A stretch of 64,000 nucleotides of DNA. Source: Micavibrio sp. UBA7657. GTDB taxonomy: Bacteria; Pseudomonadota; Alphaproteobacteria; Micavibrionales; Micavibrionaceae. Made by a program: the position numbers and the translations under genes. Location: contig DLHX01000010.1 of assembly GCA_002483465.1 (NCBI GenBank), positions 62,001 to 126,000 of the forward strand, given 5' to 3'. The notes under the pieces were generated by a model, which saw only the letters and a program-made list of their open reading frames with translations, made no database searches and was not told the origin of the DNA. The stretch's first letter is position 1. Every line of letters begins with the position of its first letter. Positions 26,381 through 36,986 of this stretch are shown here, one piece after another.

Positions 26381-27748
26381 TTACCGCGCAGCCTGTTCAA
26401 TGACGGCGCATAAATCGCCAACCACATTTTCAACGAGCTTTGAATCCTGCCCCTCCGCCATCACGCGGATGAGCGGCTCCGTTCCCGATGCACGCACCAG
26501 CAAACGCCCGTCATTCAGAAGTTTTTTCTCTGCCGATTTAATCGCATCCTGCACTTTTGAATTGTCGAGCGGTTTCGCGCCAGTCCCGAATTTCACATTG
26601 CGTAGAATTTGCGGCAGCGGATTGAAAACACGCAGCGCCTCGCTCGCCTTTTTATTCTGCTGCTTAAGCAAAGCCAGCACCTGCAGCGCCGCCACCAGCC
26701 CGTCGCCCGTCGAATTATGATTGGAAAGAATGATATGACCCGATTGCTCACCGCCCAGCGTTGCGCCCTTCTCGCGCATCGTCTCAACGACATAACGATC
26801 ACCAACCTGCGAGCGCAGCATCCTGATTTTTTTCGACTCCAGGAATTTCTCGAGACCTAAATTCGACATCACCGTCGCGACAATTGTGTCCTGCGCCAGC
26901 GTGCCGGCTTTCTGCATGCTCAGCGCCAGCGCCGCCATCAATTGATCGCCGTCGATCTTCTGGCCTTTTTCATCGACCATAATCACGCGGTCGGCGTCGC
27001 CATCGAGCGCAATACCGATATCCGCCTTCTGTTCGACGACCGCCTTCTGCAAGGCATCCGTCGCCGTCGCGCCGTACCCGTCATTGATATTGCGGCCGTT
27101 CGGCGCAACACCAATCGAAATCACTTCGGCTTCTAACTCCCACAGCACCTGCGGCGCAACCTTGTACGCCGCGCCATGCGCGCAATCGACAACGATCTTC
27201 AAACCTTCGAGATTGAGCCCTTTCGGCAAACTGCCTTTGACATGCTCGATATAGCGCCCCTGCGCATCCTCAAGCCGCGTCGCCTTGCCAAGGTCCGCCG
27301 GCAGCGCCAGCTCCTTCGAAAGATCGCCTTCGATTTTCACTTCAATCGCGCGTTCGACATCGTCCGGCAATTTATAACCGTCCGGTCCGAATAATTTTAT
27401 GCCGTTATCTTCAAACAGATTGTGCGAGGCTGAAATCATCACGCCGACATCGGTGCGCAAACTGCGCGTCAGCATCGCGATGCCCGGCGTCGGGATCGGC
27501 CCGACCAGAATCACATCCATACCCATGGAAACAAAACCGGCGCACATCGCTTCTTCGAACATGTAACCCGAAAGCCGCGTGTCCTTGCCGATGATCGCGC
27601 GGTTGGTGCGCTCGCGCCCCGCTTTTTTGTTCATCTCACGCAGCGCAGACGCCGTCGCCATGGCGATTTTAAGCGCCATATCCGCCGTCATCGGGGCCGT
27701 GTTGGCCCGTCCGCGAATTCCATCAGTGCCGAAATATTTACGTGTCAT
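26381..27748 (-). CDS. glmM: Phosphoglucosamine mutase
   Basis: GlmM (455 residues) converts glucosamine-6-phosphate to glucosamine-1-phosphate for UDP-GlcNAc synthesis. It has the N-terminal YFGTDGIRGRAN, the phosphoserine loop VMISASHNLFEDNG (active Ser108), the metal-binding loop ALDGDADRVIMVD (near 245-257), the sugar-binding GGEQSGHII and the C-terminal phosphate loop RASGTEPLIRVMAEG. All are intact and the length is normal. It lies downstream of ftsH, an arrangement common in proteobacteria. A perfect inverted repeat lies between the two genes. Confidence 0.97.
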   Translation of the reverse strand: MTRKYFGTDGIRGRANTAPMTADMALKIAMATASALREMNKKAGRERTNRAIIGKDTRLSGYMFEEAMCAGFVSMGMDVILVGPIPTPGIAMLTRSLRTDVGVMISASHNLFEDNGIKLFGPDGYKLPDDVERAIEVKIEGDLSKELALPADLGKATRLEDAQGRYIEHVKGSLPKGLNLEGLKIVVDCAHGAAYKVAPQVLWELEAEVISIGVAPNGRNINDGYGATATDALQKAVVEQKADIGIALDGDADRVIMVDEKGQKIDGDQLMAALALSMQKAGTLAQDTIVATVMSNLGLEKFLESKKIRMLRSQVGDRYVVETMREKGATLGGEQSGHIILSNHNSTGDGLVAALQVLALLKQQNKKASEALRVFNPLPQILRNVKFGTGAKPLDNSKVQDAIKSAEKKLLNDGRLLVRASGTEPLIRVMAEGQDSKLVENVVGDLCAVIEQAAR

Positions 27749-27850
27749 GCCCTTGGTTTTTAAACTTTATTGGCTGCAGGAGCAAACATAGTTTCGTCCC
27801 GCCCGGTCACAATAGGTAACACCATGTGACAGCCTGATATAGCTATCATG

Positions 27851-27869
27851 GTTTTACATTATGTAAAAC
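27851..27869. promoter_or_regulatory. Perfect 19-bp palindrome between ftsH and glmM
   Basis: GTTTTACAT-T-ATGTAAAAC is a perfect inverted repeat with a one-base centre. It lies 37 bp beyond the ftsH stop and about 100 bp before the glmM start, on an AT-rich background and without a following T run. That looks like a dimeric regulator operator rather than a terminator. I cannot name the factor. Confidence 0.55.
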
Positions 27870-27905
27870 AACAAGAAGGGTTATTAATTCAGATCGTAAA
27901 AGGAA

Positions 27906-29822
<1,917 letters not shown>

Positions 29823-29903
29823 AAAAGCCTCTTCTTTCTTATTTTAGCCCTCTTAGGCGCTACATCCTAAAGAAACCTAGTCGCTTTGTCCAAAGCGGCA
29901 AGA

Positions 29904-30947
29904 TCAGGCGGTTCTTTCAGCGGTCTTATCCATATTCTCGACGCTGACGATCAAAAGCCCGTCCTTGTCATCGCGCTCGAAAATCAGGCCGCCGAGCGTG
30001 CGTTTCGTAAAGGGCGCCGGGCTTAGAAAATCCCGGAACAGGGATTCGATCTTTTCCATCCGTGGCAGGTGATCGCCACCGGGACGGAGACTTTTTAGCG
30101 AGTGAATCAGAACCCGGAAAACGATCTCATCCGGCCAGGGTTTCAGGCTCTCGATCCTGTAAACGATACGCCCTGTATCACTCGAAATAATGGCGGAAAT
30201 CTGCGCTTTTTCAGCGATTTTGTCAAGCGCGTCACGGGCCCGCTCTAACCGTTCCGCCGTCACCGCGAGACGTTTTGAAGACAGCCCTTCCGCCTCCAGC
30301 GCCGTGAGCGATTTCCGGAGCCGCACGCGGGCAAAATTGTCCGACCCGTTGCTCGGGTCATTCACGAACGGAATGCCCATCGCCGCGCAGGTCTTCAGCA
30401 ATCTCTCTTTCGGCAATGTCAGGAACGGTCGCAGCAGAATCAGCCCCGCGCCTGTCTTATGCACCGGGCGCATGGCCGCCAGCCCGTCCAGCCCGCTCCC
30501 CATCGCAAGCCGCAGCAGGAACGTCTCCGCCTGGTCGTCCTGGTGATGCGCGAGGAACAGGCTGCTGATCCCCTGGCCCGCGCAATAGTCGGTCATCAGA
30601 CGGTAACGGGCGTTGCGCGCTTCTTCCTGGATGCGGTTCTGAGGTTTATCGCCCTCCCATTTCAAAACGCTGTGGCGCGTATTAGGCCAGTTTTTTAACC
30701 ACGCAGCGACTTGCGCCGCCTCGTCCGCCGATTCCGCGCGCAAACCATGATCGACCGTCAGCGCATGGATGGTTTTATTGTTTTGCGTGGCCCAGCTGGA
30801 GAGTAACTTCGCCAGCGTCATGCTGTCCGGCCCGCCGGAAACCGCGACGGCGAAAACAAGGTCTTTCAGTGCGGATGGAAAACGCTCGGCAAGCAACGCG
30901 GAAAATTCATCGGAAGTCAGCTCGGCCTTGAGGGGCTCAGCAGCCAA
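29904..30947 (-). CDS. tilS: tRNA(Ile)-lysidine synthase
   Basis: TilS (347 residues) uses ATP and lysine to modify C34 of the tRNA-Ile CAU anticodon, changing its codon specificity. The PP-loop AVSGGPDSMTLAKL is near residue 34. TVDHGLRAES, LAHHQDDQAETFLLRLAMGSGLDGLAAM and RPFLTLPKERL are also family signatures. It is shorter than E. coli TilS because the C-terminal domains are reduced, as in many alphaproteobacteria. Its start overlaps the end of cpoB by 11 bp. Confidence 0.93.
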   Translation of the reverse strand: MAAEPLKAELTSDEFSALLAERFPSALKDLVFAVAVSGGPDSMTLAKLLSSWATQNNKTIHALTVDHGLRAESADEAAQVAAWLKNWPNTRHSVLKWEGDKPQNRIQEEARNARYRLMTDYCAGQGISSLFLAHHQDDQAETFLLRLAMGSGLDGLAAMRPVHKTGAGLILLRPFLTLPKERLLKTCAAMGIPFVNDPSNGSDNFARVRLRKSLTALEAEGLSSKRLAVTAERLERARDALDKIAEKAQISAIISSDTGRIVYRIESLKPWPDEIVFRVLIHSLKSLRPGGDHLPRMEKIESLFRDFLSPAPFTKRTLGGLIFERDDKDGLLIVSVENMDKTAERTA

Positions 30948-31923
30948 GGCGGGTCATTTCCTGCTGGGCGCGGCGCATCACGGGGCCGCTGCTGGCGAAT
31001 TGCTTTTCAACCTGGCTGAGCGCGACGCAGGCGTCATTCTTCTTGTTCATGCCGGACAGCGACATGCCCATTTTCAACAGGTTATCGGCGGCTTTCGCGC
31101 CTTTCGGGTCCGCCTGGTACCCTTCGGCGAAAGTCTTGGCGGCTTTTTCAAACTGGCCGCGCACATAATATGTCTCGCCAAGCCAGTACGTCGCGTTGCC
31201 CGTCAGCGGGTGACCGGGATACTGGCCGAGGAACGAGCGGAATTCTTTTTCGGCCTCGTTATATTGCGCGCCCTTCAGAAGCGAAAATGCATTCTCGTAA
31301 AGGCTCGCCGCGCTGTCAGCACCGGCTGCAGCACCCGCGCCGCTATCCGTCAGCGTGCCGAGCTGGCCGTCCGTCATCGACGAAGAATTCGAGCCGGAAT
31401 TCCACTGGTAACCGCTGCCGGACTCATCACCCGGTGGCGGCGTGATGCCACGCTCCGTGCCACCGCCCGTATTCGTACTGCGGATCGGGTTGTTGGTGAA
31501 ACTGCCGCCCGTCGTGGAGTCATTGCTGAAACTGCCGCCGCTGCCACCATCCTGCGCGCCGCTGAGACGAACATCCAGATCGGCACTCAGTTTATCAAGC
31601 TGTTCGCGAAGCACGCGGATCTGGTTGTCCTGCTCCTCGAGCCTGCCTGTCATCTCACGGATCTGCGATTCAAATTGCTGGATGCGCACTTCGGCGTCTG
31701 CCGCGCTCGTGCCGCCGCTATGGACGCCGGCTGGAGGCTGCTCGCCCTTATAAACCGCGCGGCCCAGCGTCTCGAGTTCGTTCTCGATACGGTTCAGGCG
31801 GTTCGACATATCGCGGTTCGACTGCGCGAATGAAGGCGCGGACGCTAAAATCACGCCAGATGCCAGAAGGCCCAGAAAAATCTGGGCCTTCATGGAATTT
31901 CTGGATTTGCCGGAAACGGCCAT
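30937..31923 (-). CDS. cpoB: Cell division coordinator CpoB (YbgF)
   Basis: The start ATG 31923 lies 4 bp after the pal stop and gives 328 residues. The signal peptide then is MAVSGKSRNSMK + IFLGLLASGVILASAPSFAQS; ATG 31893 is an alternative. The mature N-terminus is a trimeric coiled coil (RLNRIENELETLGR..., then VRIQQFESQIREMTGRLEEQDNQIRVLREQL). A Gly/Ser/Thr-rich linker follows, and then the TPR domain (AFSLLKGAQYNEAEKEFRSFLGQYPGHPLTGNATYWLGE). CpoB couples the Tol-Pal system to peptidoglycan synthesis during division in the periplasm. tolQRAB are not adjacent. Confidence 0.92.
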   Translation of the reverse strand: MAVSGKSRNSMKAQIFLGLLASGVILASAPSFAQSNRDMSNRLNRIENELETLGRAVYKGEQPPAGVHSGGTSAADAEVRIQQFESQIREMTGRLEEQDNQIRVLREQLDKLSADLDVRLSGAQDGGSGGSFSNDSTTGGSFTNNPIRSTNTGGGTERGITPPPGDESGSGYQWNSGSNSSSMTDGQLGTLTDSGAGAAAGADSAASLYENAFSLLKGAQYNEAEKEFRSFLGQYPGHPLTGNATYWLGETYYVRGQFEKAAKTFAEGYQADPKGAKAADNLLKMGMSLSGMNKKNDACVALSQVEKQFASSGPVMRRAQQEMTRLGC

Positions 31924-31927
31924 TGTC

Positions 31928-32449
31928 TTATTCAACAACCGTTACGCCGCGGCGGTTCTGAGACCATGCGGTGTCGTTCGAGCCGGGAACGGCCGGACGC
32001 TCTTTGCCGTAGGAAACCGTCGTCACGCGACCGGCGTCAACGCCAAGCGCGATCAGGTAGTTCTTTACAGCGTTCGCGCGGCGTTCACCGAGAGCGAGGT
32101 TGTATTCACGTGTGCCGCGCTCGTCTGCGTGGCCTTCAACCGTGATACGGAGGTTCGCGTATTGTGCGAGCCAGTTCGCCTGGCGGCCCAGCGTATCGCG
32201 AGCTTCCTGGCTGAGATCATACTGGTCGTAACCGAAGAAAACGCGGTCGCCGACATTAACGACGAAATCGGCTTGCGTGCCGGGCGCTGCGCCCTGGCCC
32301 TGACCGTTGTCACCGTAGATATCACCGACTGGGCCGGTCGTGCTTTCGGCACCCAGCGTCGCCTGCTCTTCCATAGCGGCATCGTCATCCGACGAACAGG
32401 CGCTAACCGTGAACATAACGGCAAAAATCATCAAATAACGAGCGAGCAT
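31928..32449 (-). CDS. pal: Peptidoglycan-associated lipoprotein Pal
   Basis: The start ATG 32449 has AAGGAG seven bases upstream; the frame runs open farther but without a better start. The 173-residue product has the lipobox MFTVSAC (Cys18), an Asp/Glu/Gly-rich linker and the OmpA-like peptidoglycan-binding domain (about 65-170). This contains FFGYDQYDLSQEARDTL and ITVEGHADERGTREYNLALGERRANAV. It anchors the outer membrane to peptidoglycan within the Tol-Pal complex. cpoB follows directly. No tol genes lie upstream, where a SirB1-like gene is found. Confidence 0.95.
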   Translation of the reverse strand: MLARYLMIFAVMFTVSACSSDDDAAMEEQATLGAESTTGPVGDIYGDNGQGQGAAPGTQADFVVNVGDRVFFGYDQYDLSQEARDTLGRQANWLAQYANLRITVEGHADERGTREYNLALGERRANAVKNYLIALGVDAGRVTTVSYGKERPAVPGSNDTAWSQNRRGVTVVE

Positions 32450-32636
32450 AGTTTTCTCCTTGAATGTAGAAATCATAAAAACAACAAAAATCTGGCCGAT
32501 TCGCCACCGGCAGGCAGACAATTAATATTCCCTTCCACCGGTGGATGCAAGGGCGTACCTGCCCTTATAAACGAATATTTTACGGGAAAGTTCATTTTTC
32601 CCTGCGCTTTTATATTCCGCATTATGCCAAGAATAT

Positions 32637-33476
32637 TCAGAGGGAGTTTTTAAGCTCCTGCAGCAGCATGGCGGCCTCGTGCCGGTCGCGGTCTTTGGGC
32701 GCTTTCTTGATATATTCCTCCAGCGCATCGATGGCCGATTTCGGCTGCCCGGTGCGCGCATATAAAACCCCCGCATCCAGCAGCAACCTATACTCGCCCG
32801 CATCAATCATACGCATCCCTTCGACGGTTTTTAGCGCGCCCGCGTAATCCTCGACCTCGATCTGGCGGTATTTGATGTTGTTCTGCAGCCGCATCAGGAT
32901 ATCGCGCTTACTCGCGGGCTCGAAATAACTCGCCGACAGCTCGGCGTTCTCTCCCCGCACCTGTTTCACGAAGCTGCGAAGATCCGGCGCTTCCAGAATT
33001 TTGCATTCGTAAAACGGATCAAAGATAAGACGCTTTCCATCCTTGTCGATGCGGCAGAGAAAATGCCCGGGAAAATCCAGTCCGTAAATTTCCCACCCCT
33101 GCGCGCCCGCGACGGCGAGATAAATAACCGAGAGCGTCACCGACATGCCCTTGCGGCGGTCGATCACGCGCAGCAAATTCGCGTTCTGCATATCCTCGTG
33201 CGTTTCGATGTCGCCCGTGTAATTATTGATCGTCACGATCACATGCTTGAGCGCCGCAAGCTGTGTCGCCGCGTCGTCTAACGCACCTGCCGCAATCAAT
33301 TCCTTATGATACTTTCTGACATCTTCGCTGAGCTTCTGGATGTGATGCACATAACGCTCCAGCACCACGCCTGGCTGCTCGCGCGCAGCCAGTGACAGCG
33401 CGGCCTTGCCGATATCGATCTCGGCGTCGGCGGCTTTTGTAAGCGCGCCGAGATAATCATCTGGATTAAAAGACAT
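32637..33476 (-). CDS. SirB1-family transglutaminase-like/TPR protein
   Basis: This 279-residue protein has a transglutaminase-like domain in the middle: ANLLRVIDRRKGMSVTLSVIYLAVA, then YGLDFPGHFLCRI and LIFDPFYECKIL. A short TPR segment follows (EDYAGALKTVEGMRMIDAGEYRLLLDAGVLYARTGQPKSAIDALEEY). That domain order defines the SirB1 (YchA) family. The classical catalytic Cys of transglutaminases is not evident (RKGMSVTL where a Cys would be expected), so enzymatic activity is doubtful. It starts 3 bp before the BON-protein stop and may be co-transcribed with it. Confidence 0.85.
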   Translation of the reverse strand: MSFNPDDYLGALTKAADAEIDIGKAALSLAAREQPGVVLERYVHHIQKLSEDVRKYHKELIAAGALDDAATQLAALKHVIVTINNYTGDIETHEDMQNANLLRVIDRRKGMSVTLSVIYLAVAGAQGWEIYGLDFPGHFLCRIDKDGKRLIFDPFYECKILEAPDLRSFVKQVRGENAELSASYFEPASKRDILMRLQNNIKYRQIEVEDYAGALKTVEGMRMIDAGEYRLLLDAGVLYARTGQPKSAIDALEEYIKKAPKDRDRHEAAMLLQELKNSL

Positions 33477-34253
33477 CTAGTTCAGCTGTTCACTTTGAAC
33501 GGGTTCCGGCACCAGCAGCACCGGCTTGTAATCCGTGCTTTCCGTGCCATACGTCTGCACGGACGGCTCATCAGGCCAGGTTTCTGCGCCCATTGAATCG
33601 GCGCCACCATATGAATCTGCAGGCGGATTGTTGTGGTTGTTCGAATTCATCGCAGGCTGCGCAGTGTCATTGCCCAGAACCGGGCGGCCCAGCAGCTTCA
33701 CATAGCTCACCACCTGTTTCACATCCGGAATTGTCCGTGCTTTTTCAACCACGCGGTTCAGCTCCTGCTGGTTCTGCGCCGAACCCATCAGGTAAACCGT
33801 GCCCTGCACCGTATCGATGGAATAATTGATCGACTGGATATTGCGGTCGAATGTAATCACCGTGCGCAGGCGCGACGTAATCCACGTATCCCGCGCAAAG
33901 CCGGTTATGCCGCCGCTTTTCGCGACGCGAATTTCATTGATGACCTGCTTGACGCCCTTGGGCTGCCACGCAAGGCGCACGGCCTCGACACGGGCCTCGG
34001 GATTTTGCACGACGCCGGTAATCAGTACGCGGCCCTGGTTGATCGTAAGGTCTAACTTGGCGAACGTATCGACGTCATACTCGAACCACAATTTGTTGAT
34101 CTGCGCCTGGATCTGCGCATCGCTCCAGGCGCGCTTGACGCCGCCTTCCTGCGCCGCCGCCACACCCGCCGTCGCGCCCGCGCCGACTAACATCCCCGCG
34201 CAGCCGGTTAACAGCAGCGGACTGATGGCGACAAGAAGAAGATATTTTTTCAT
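33477..34253 (-). CDS. BON-domain lipoprotein (DolP/YraP-like)
   Basis: The start at ATG 34253 has AAGGA eight bases upstream and gives 258 residues; ATG 34259 would leave only two bases after that SD. The lipobox is LLLTGC (Cys18). Two BON domains follow (about 50-115 and 125-195), with LTINQGRVLITGVVQNPEARVEAVRLA and YSIDTVQGTVYLMGSAQNQQELNRVVEKA. A low-complexity tail follows. DolP-type proteins bind anionic phospholipid at the inner leaflet of the outer membrane. The neighbours yraN, rsmI and the LpoA-like gene match the yraLMNP neighbourhood of other proteobacteria. Confidence 0.9.
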   Translation of the reverse strand: MKKYLLLVAISPLLLTGCAGMLVGAGATAGVAAAQEGGVKRAWSDAQIQAQINKLWFEYDVDTFAKLDLTINQGRVLITGVVQNPEARVEAVRLAWQPKGVKQVINEIRVAKSGGITGFARDTWITSRLRTVITFDRNIQSINYSIDTVQGTVYLMGSAQNQQELNRVVEKARTIPDVKQVVSYVKLLGRPVLGNDTAQPAMNSNNHNNPPADSYGGADSMGAETWPDEPSVQTYGTESTDYKPVLLVPEPVQSEQLN

Positions 34254-34297
34254 GAGCATAATCCTTTAGAAAAAAGAATCGCGGCAGGGTAGCCCTA

Positions 34298-34666
34298 TTA
34301 TGAACGCGCCCGCCATGCATTGTCCAGATGGCGGAAAGAAAACGGCGGCGCAAAAACAACGACATCGAAACGCATATCGAATCCTGAGAATTGCGGATGC
34401 GCGGCAATGAAGAACCGCGCCGCGCTTTCAACCCGCAGCCTGTTCCGCACTGTCACGGACTCAAGCGCCGAACTCACATCCTTACGCCCCTTCACCTCTA
34501 CGAAGACCAGCGCGTTTTTCCTGCGCGCGACCACGTCGATTTCACCGCCCGGCGTTTTATAACGGACTTTCAGGATTTTATAGCCCTTGATCTGTAAATA
34601 CAGTGCCGCGAACTTTTCCAGCCGCGCCCCGCGTTCATAGGCTTTTATTTTTTCACTTTTTGCCAA
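34298..34666 (-). CDS. yraN: YraN-family (UPF0102) nuclease-fold protein
   Basis: This 122-residue protein contains GARLEKFAALYLQIKGYKIL and GGEIDVVARRKNALVFVEVKGR. The Asp and the E-x-K of the second motif form the PD-(D/E)xK nuclease core found in UPF0102. The physiological role is not established. It begins 3 bp after the rsmI stop, on the same strand, so co-transcription is likely. Confidence 0.9.
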   Translation of the reverse strand: MAKSEKIKAYERGARLEKFAALYLQIKGYKILKVRYKTPGGEIDVVARRKNALVFVEVKGRKDVSSALESVTVRNRLRVESAARFFIAAHPQFSGFDMRFDVVVFAPPFSFRHLDNAWRARS

Positions 34667-34669
34667 GGT

Positions 34670-35548
34670 CTATCGCCCAAGATTAATCGCAAGCGAATAA
34701 ATTTCCTTGCGCGGCCTGCCTGAAATCTCCGCGACATAAGCCGCCGCCTCTTTCGTGCTCATGGATCGAAGCGCTTTTTTCAGCGCGGCGATAATTTCAT
34801 CATCGCCCATCGCCTCCGTTTCGCCGCGCCCGATCACGAGAACGATCTCGCCCTTTACGTCCTTAAAATTTTCGATGAGCGCCGAAACGCGTCCCCGCAA
34901 GATTTCCTCATGCAGCTTCGTCAGCTCACGCGCCACCGCCACCTCGCGATCCCCCAGCGCCTCACGAATATCCATCAACGCATCCTGCAGCCTCGGCGCC
35001 GTTTCAAACGCAATCAATGTGCCCGGCGCATTCTTCCACTCAGTCAGATGTTTTTTCCGCGCCGCGCTTTTCGGCGGCAGGAAACCGATGAACGAAAACG
35101 CATCACTCGGCAGCCCCGACAATTGCAGCGCCATCAACGGCGCATTCGCACCGGGGATCGCCGTCACCACGATACCTTCCTCGATACATTCGCGCACCAG
35201 TTTATACCCTGGATCGGAAACCAGCGGCGTCCCGGCGTCACTGATGAACGCCACACGCTGCCCGTCCCGCAGCATCTGCAGCACCGGCCCGCGCTGCTTC
35301 GCCGCGTTATGGTCGTTATAAGGCAGCAGCGGTTTCTTAATCCCGAAATGCTCCAGCAATTTGCCCGATACTCGCGTATCCTCGCAGATCACCCGGTCGC
35401 AACCCGCCAGAACATCCAGCGCCCGAAGCGTTATATCGCCTAAATTCCCGATTGGCGTGGCGACAAGGTACAACCCCGGTACAACCGCGTTTTTTCTGCG
35501 CTGAGGGAGTAGCCAGTTCTGTTCTTTTTCGTTAGTCTGTTCCGACAT
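34670..35548 (-). CDS. rsmI: 16S rRNA (cytidine1402-2'-O)-methyltransferase
   Basis: RsmI (292 residues) methylates the ribose of C1402 in 16S rRNA using S-adenosylmethionine. It has the tetrapyrrole-methylase fold with LVATPIGNLGDITLRALDVL, CEDTRVSGKLLEHF, FISDAGTPLVSDPGYKLV, IPGANAPLMALQLSGLP and ARELTKLHEEILRG. All are characteristic and intact. It is divergent from the LpoA-like gene, with 34 bp between the starts. Confidence 0.96.
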   Translation of the reverse strand: MSEQTNEKEQNWLLPQRRKNAVVPGLYLVATPIGNLGDITLRALDVLAGCDRVICEDTRVSGKLLEHFGIKKPLLPYNDHNAAKQRGPVLQMLRDGQRVAFISDAGTPLVSDPGYKLVRECIEEGIVVTAIPGANAPLMALQLSGLPSDAFSFIGFLPPKSAARKKHLTEWKNAPGTLIAFETAPRLQDALMDIREALGDREVAVARELTKLHEEILRGRVSALIENFKDVKGEIVLVIGRGETEAMGDDEIIAALKKALRSMSTKEAAAYVAEISGRPRKEIYSLAINLGR

Positions 35549-35582
35549 CCCCGAAGAATATCAGAGCCCTTTGAAGAAGAAC

Positions 35583-36851
35583 ATGCGCAGATTAAAACCC
35601 TTTTCCGTCCTTTTCCTCGCCGCCCTCCTCTTGCTGACCGCCTGCGGCGGAGGCGGTGGATATACGAAACCTGCACACGAAGCGCCGCGCGTTCTCTCGG
35701 ATGAACAGGCCGGCCCGCCGACACCTGCAGCATCTGCGCCTGAAACGCCCTCGACGCAAAATCTGCGCCCCGTGAAGGTCGCAATCCTCCTGCCCCTCAC
35801 CGGCAAAGACCAGCAACTCGGCCAGTCGATGCTTAAAGCCGCGCAAATGGCGCTCTTCGATGTCGGCTATGAAGGGTTCGAACTGATTCCGCGCGACACC
35901 AAAGCCACGCCGCAGGAAGCAGCCGACGCCGCGCGCTCCGCTATCGCGGGCGGTGCCGAACTCATCCTCGGCCCCATCTTCTCGGATTCCGTCGCCGCCG
36001 TAAAACCCATCGCACGGCAGGCCAACGTCAACATGATCGCTTTCACCACCGACTGGAAACTCGCAGGCGGCGGCGCGTTCGTCATGGGCTTCCTGCCTTT
36101 CGACCAGATCCAGCGCGTCGCGCAATTCGCCGCGGCAAAAAACATCCGCAGCGTCGGCGTCCTTGCCCCCATCACCGATTACGGCCAGATCACGCTCTCG
36201 GCGTTTCAATCCGCCGCCGGACGTAACAATATAAAAGTCACGGGCACCGAGCGCTTCAATCCGCAGACGCGCGAGATCGCCGCCACCCTTCGCCAGTTCG
36301 CGCATTACGACCAGCGCCACCCGGGCGGCGTAGCCAATCCCAATGTGCCGCTTCCTTTTGACGCGGTGTTCATGCCGGTCGGCGGCGACAGCGCAAAAAC
36401 AATCGCCAACATGCTGACGCAGCTCGACCTCCCGCCCAGCCGCGTCAAACGCCTCGGCACAGGTTTGTTCGACGATCAGTCTTTAACGCAGGAACCGGGA
36501 CTTGAGGGTTCATGGTTCGCCGCACCATCACCCGGCGCACGCGCCGCATTCGAGCGCCGCTTCCAGCAGAGCTACGGTTATTCCGCCCCGCGCCTGACGA
36601 CGCTCGCCTATGACGCAACCGCCCTCGCCGCCATCCTCGCGAAACGCGGCCTTCAGGGCGCAGCGGGCAAACCCGGCTTCGATACCGACTCGCTCATGAA
36701 CCCGAATGGCTTTTCCGGCATCGATGGCATCTTCCGCTTCCGCCCTGATGGCACGGCGGAGCGCGGCCTCGCGGTCCTTGAAGTCCGCCGCGGCGGCTTA
36801 AGCGTCATCGAGGAAGCGCCCAAGACCTTCCAGCCCGTCGCGCCCTTCTGA
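35583..36851 (+). CDS. LpoA/YraM-like penicillin-binding protein activator
   Basis: The start ATG 35583 gives 422 residues, MRRLKPFSVLFLAALLLLTAC..., with lipobox Cys21; an in-frame TTG lies 12 bp upstream. The mature part has the periplasmic-binding-protein-like fold of the LpoA C-terminal domain, with VAILLPLTGKDQQLGQSMLKAAQMALFD, AGGAELILGPIFSD and FFPMPVGGDSAK-like strands. In enterobacteria LpoA is an outer-membrane lipoprotein that stimulates PBP1A. The N-terminal TPR domain of that protein is absent here, as in other alphaproteobacterial homologues. The divergent rsmI supports the yraL-yraM relation. Confidence 0.85.
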   Translation: MRRLKPFSVLFLAALLLLTACGGGGGYTKPAHEAPRVLSDEQAGPPTPAASAPETPSTQNLRPVKVAILLPLTGKDQQLGQSMLKAAQMALFDVGYEGFELIPRDTKATPQEAADAARSAIAGGAELILGPIFSDSVAAVKPIARQANVNMIAFTTDWKLAGGGAFVMGFLPFDQIQRVAQFAAAKNIRSVGVLAPITDYGQITLSAFQSAAGRNNIKVTGTERFNPQTREIAATLRQFAHYDQRHPGGVANPNVPLPFDAVFMPVGGDSAKTIANMLTQLDLPPSRVKRLGTGLFDDQSLTQEPGLEGSWFAAPSPGARAAFERRFQQSYGYSAPRLTTLAYDATALAAILAKRGLQGAAGKPGFDTDSLMNPNGFSGIDGIFRFRPDGTAERGLAVLEVRRGGLSVIEEAPKTFQPVAPF

Positions 36852-36986
36852 TTCACTTATATATATGTAAACAATCTACGCTGCTGAATTTCCTGTGTAT
36901 GAATACGGGAAGAACTTGAGGCACGCTCCAGAATCGCTCCACCATCAGACTCAAATACGAAACGATGAGTTTGAATAGGTGACGCA

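Noticed and set aside
29882..29897. CGCTTTG-TC-CAAAGCG hairpin after tilS as a terminator
   Set aside because: The loop is too short and no clear T run follows; not reported as a terminator.
30769..31833. 354-codon plus-strand frame opposite tilS and cpoB
   Set aside because: Antisense shadow; the minus-strand genes have the PP-loop and TPR evidence.
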